Positions 63,699 to 64,000 of a stretch of DNA of 64,000 nt are shown piece after piece. The notes beneath the pieces were generated by a model. The model worked only from the letters and a program-made list of their open reading frames with translations, was not told the origin of the DNA and ran no database searches. Numbering within the stretch: the first letter of the stretch is position 1; each line of letters opens with the position of its first letter. The stretch is from Azolla caroliniana (lineage: Eukaryota > Polypodiophyta): assembly GCA_043228905.1 (NCBI GenBank), contig JBHGNT010000003.1, forward strand, positions 16,740,001 to 16,804,000. Reading direction: 5' to 3'. Made by a program: the position numbers and the translations under genes.

Positions 63699-64000
63699 AT
63701 GCACAAACAAAAACCATTGCACGTAGAGACCCTCTACTTTCGCGAACCCAGGAGCACAGAAGCACCGAAACGTTGCAAGATCATCAGACGAGAACCTGCG
63801 CACAGAGAATCCCCGCCTTCTGAACTCTCTCTTTCTCAACCCCGCTCTCATCACCATCCATCCTCGTCACCGCAATCCGACACCGACACAGAGATGGACC
63901 CGCAAACGCTATCGGAAGCCGCCAAGACATGGCTGAAGCAACACGGGCTCGAGGGCTTCTTGATGATGATGGAAGTACCGCCACACAAAGAAGCCGACAA
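63699..64000 (+). CDS. Element F 3' ORF, N-terminal 100 codons (runs off the window)
   Basis: ATG at 63699, open to the edge. Residues 1-65 are basic, then Ser/Pro/His-rich (SQPRSHHHPSSSPQSD). From the internal M at 63894: MDPQTLSEAAKTWLKQHGLE, GFLMMMEVPPHKEAD. This aligns with E from 19510: W-L-x5-L-[DE]-G-[YF], then E-x-P-P-H. The head is 65 codons in F and 63 in E, supporting both start choices. No stop or frameshift is seen here, unlike E. Confidence 0.8.
   Translation, partial: MHKQKPLHVETLYFREPRSTEAPKRCKIIRREPAHRESPPSELSLSQPRSHHHPSSSPQSDTDTEMDPQTLSEAAKTWLKQHGLEGFLMMMEVPPHKEAD

Overview
This 64-kb window is nuclear DNA of a land plant and consists almost entirely of nested transposable elements. 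The plant assignment rests on Ty1/copia elements primed by initiator tRNA-Met (TGGTATCAGAGC), Ty3 elements with plant-type gag and pol, plant-type introns in one gene, solo LTRs and a CCCTAAA-type repeat. Species cannot be fixed from the sequence. The Ty3 pol types make me think of a large-genome non-seed plant, but that is a guess. Elements are lettered here for cross-reference.

Left part (1-13,111). Copia A (minus, 1-3825) has an open 960-codon gag-pol running off the left edge. It sits in the RT of a decayed copia B (plus, 3826-5655), which itself cuts a MULE-like transposase pseudogene (minus, 5656-6950). A solo LTR of family C follows (6984-8050). The stretch 8.05-13.1 kb is the least TE-like. 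It holds a five-exon BED-zinc-finger-like gene (minus, 10805-9271) that shows one apparent frame break, short tandem repeats, an interstitial telomere-type repeat and a possible LINE endonuclease remnant.

Middle (13,112-49,835). Copia D (plus, 13112-31916, target duplication ACAAT on both sides) carries two later invaders. One is a complete Ty3 element E in its 5' LTR (13349-22765). The other is a truncated tandem Ty3 derivative I in its RT/RNase H (26606-30526). E has an extra reading frame of about 980 codons between pol and the 3' LTR. Next come an LTR of family L, a nearly complete minus-strand Ty3 element C (32720-40586), a copia gag fragment M, a minus-strand chromodomain Ty3 element N (42310-47646), and a gag/integrase chimera J that contains solo LTR K.

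Right part (49,840-64,000). A copia RT fragment O contains a hAT-type non-autonomous transposon P with an 8-bp target duplication. Then follows a Russian-doll nest: copia Q (minus) is interrupted by copia R (minus, with solo LTR S inside), R by copia H (plus), and H by a Tat-like LTR G followed by a T-depleted leader. The window ends in element F, an LTR plus primer site joined directly to the integrase C-terminus, and then a second, divergent copy of the 3' reading frame seen in E.

No rRNA, CRISPR or credible tRNA gene was seen. The most interesting signals are the 3' reading frame shared by E and F, tRNA-like (A-box/B-box) modules in four LTR families, inverted primer-site-like motifs at the 3' ends of Tat-like elements, and a five-exon gene that is easily missed.
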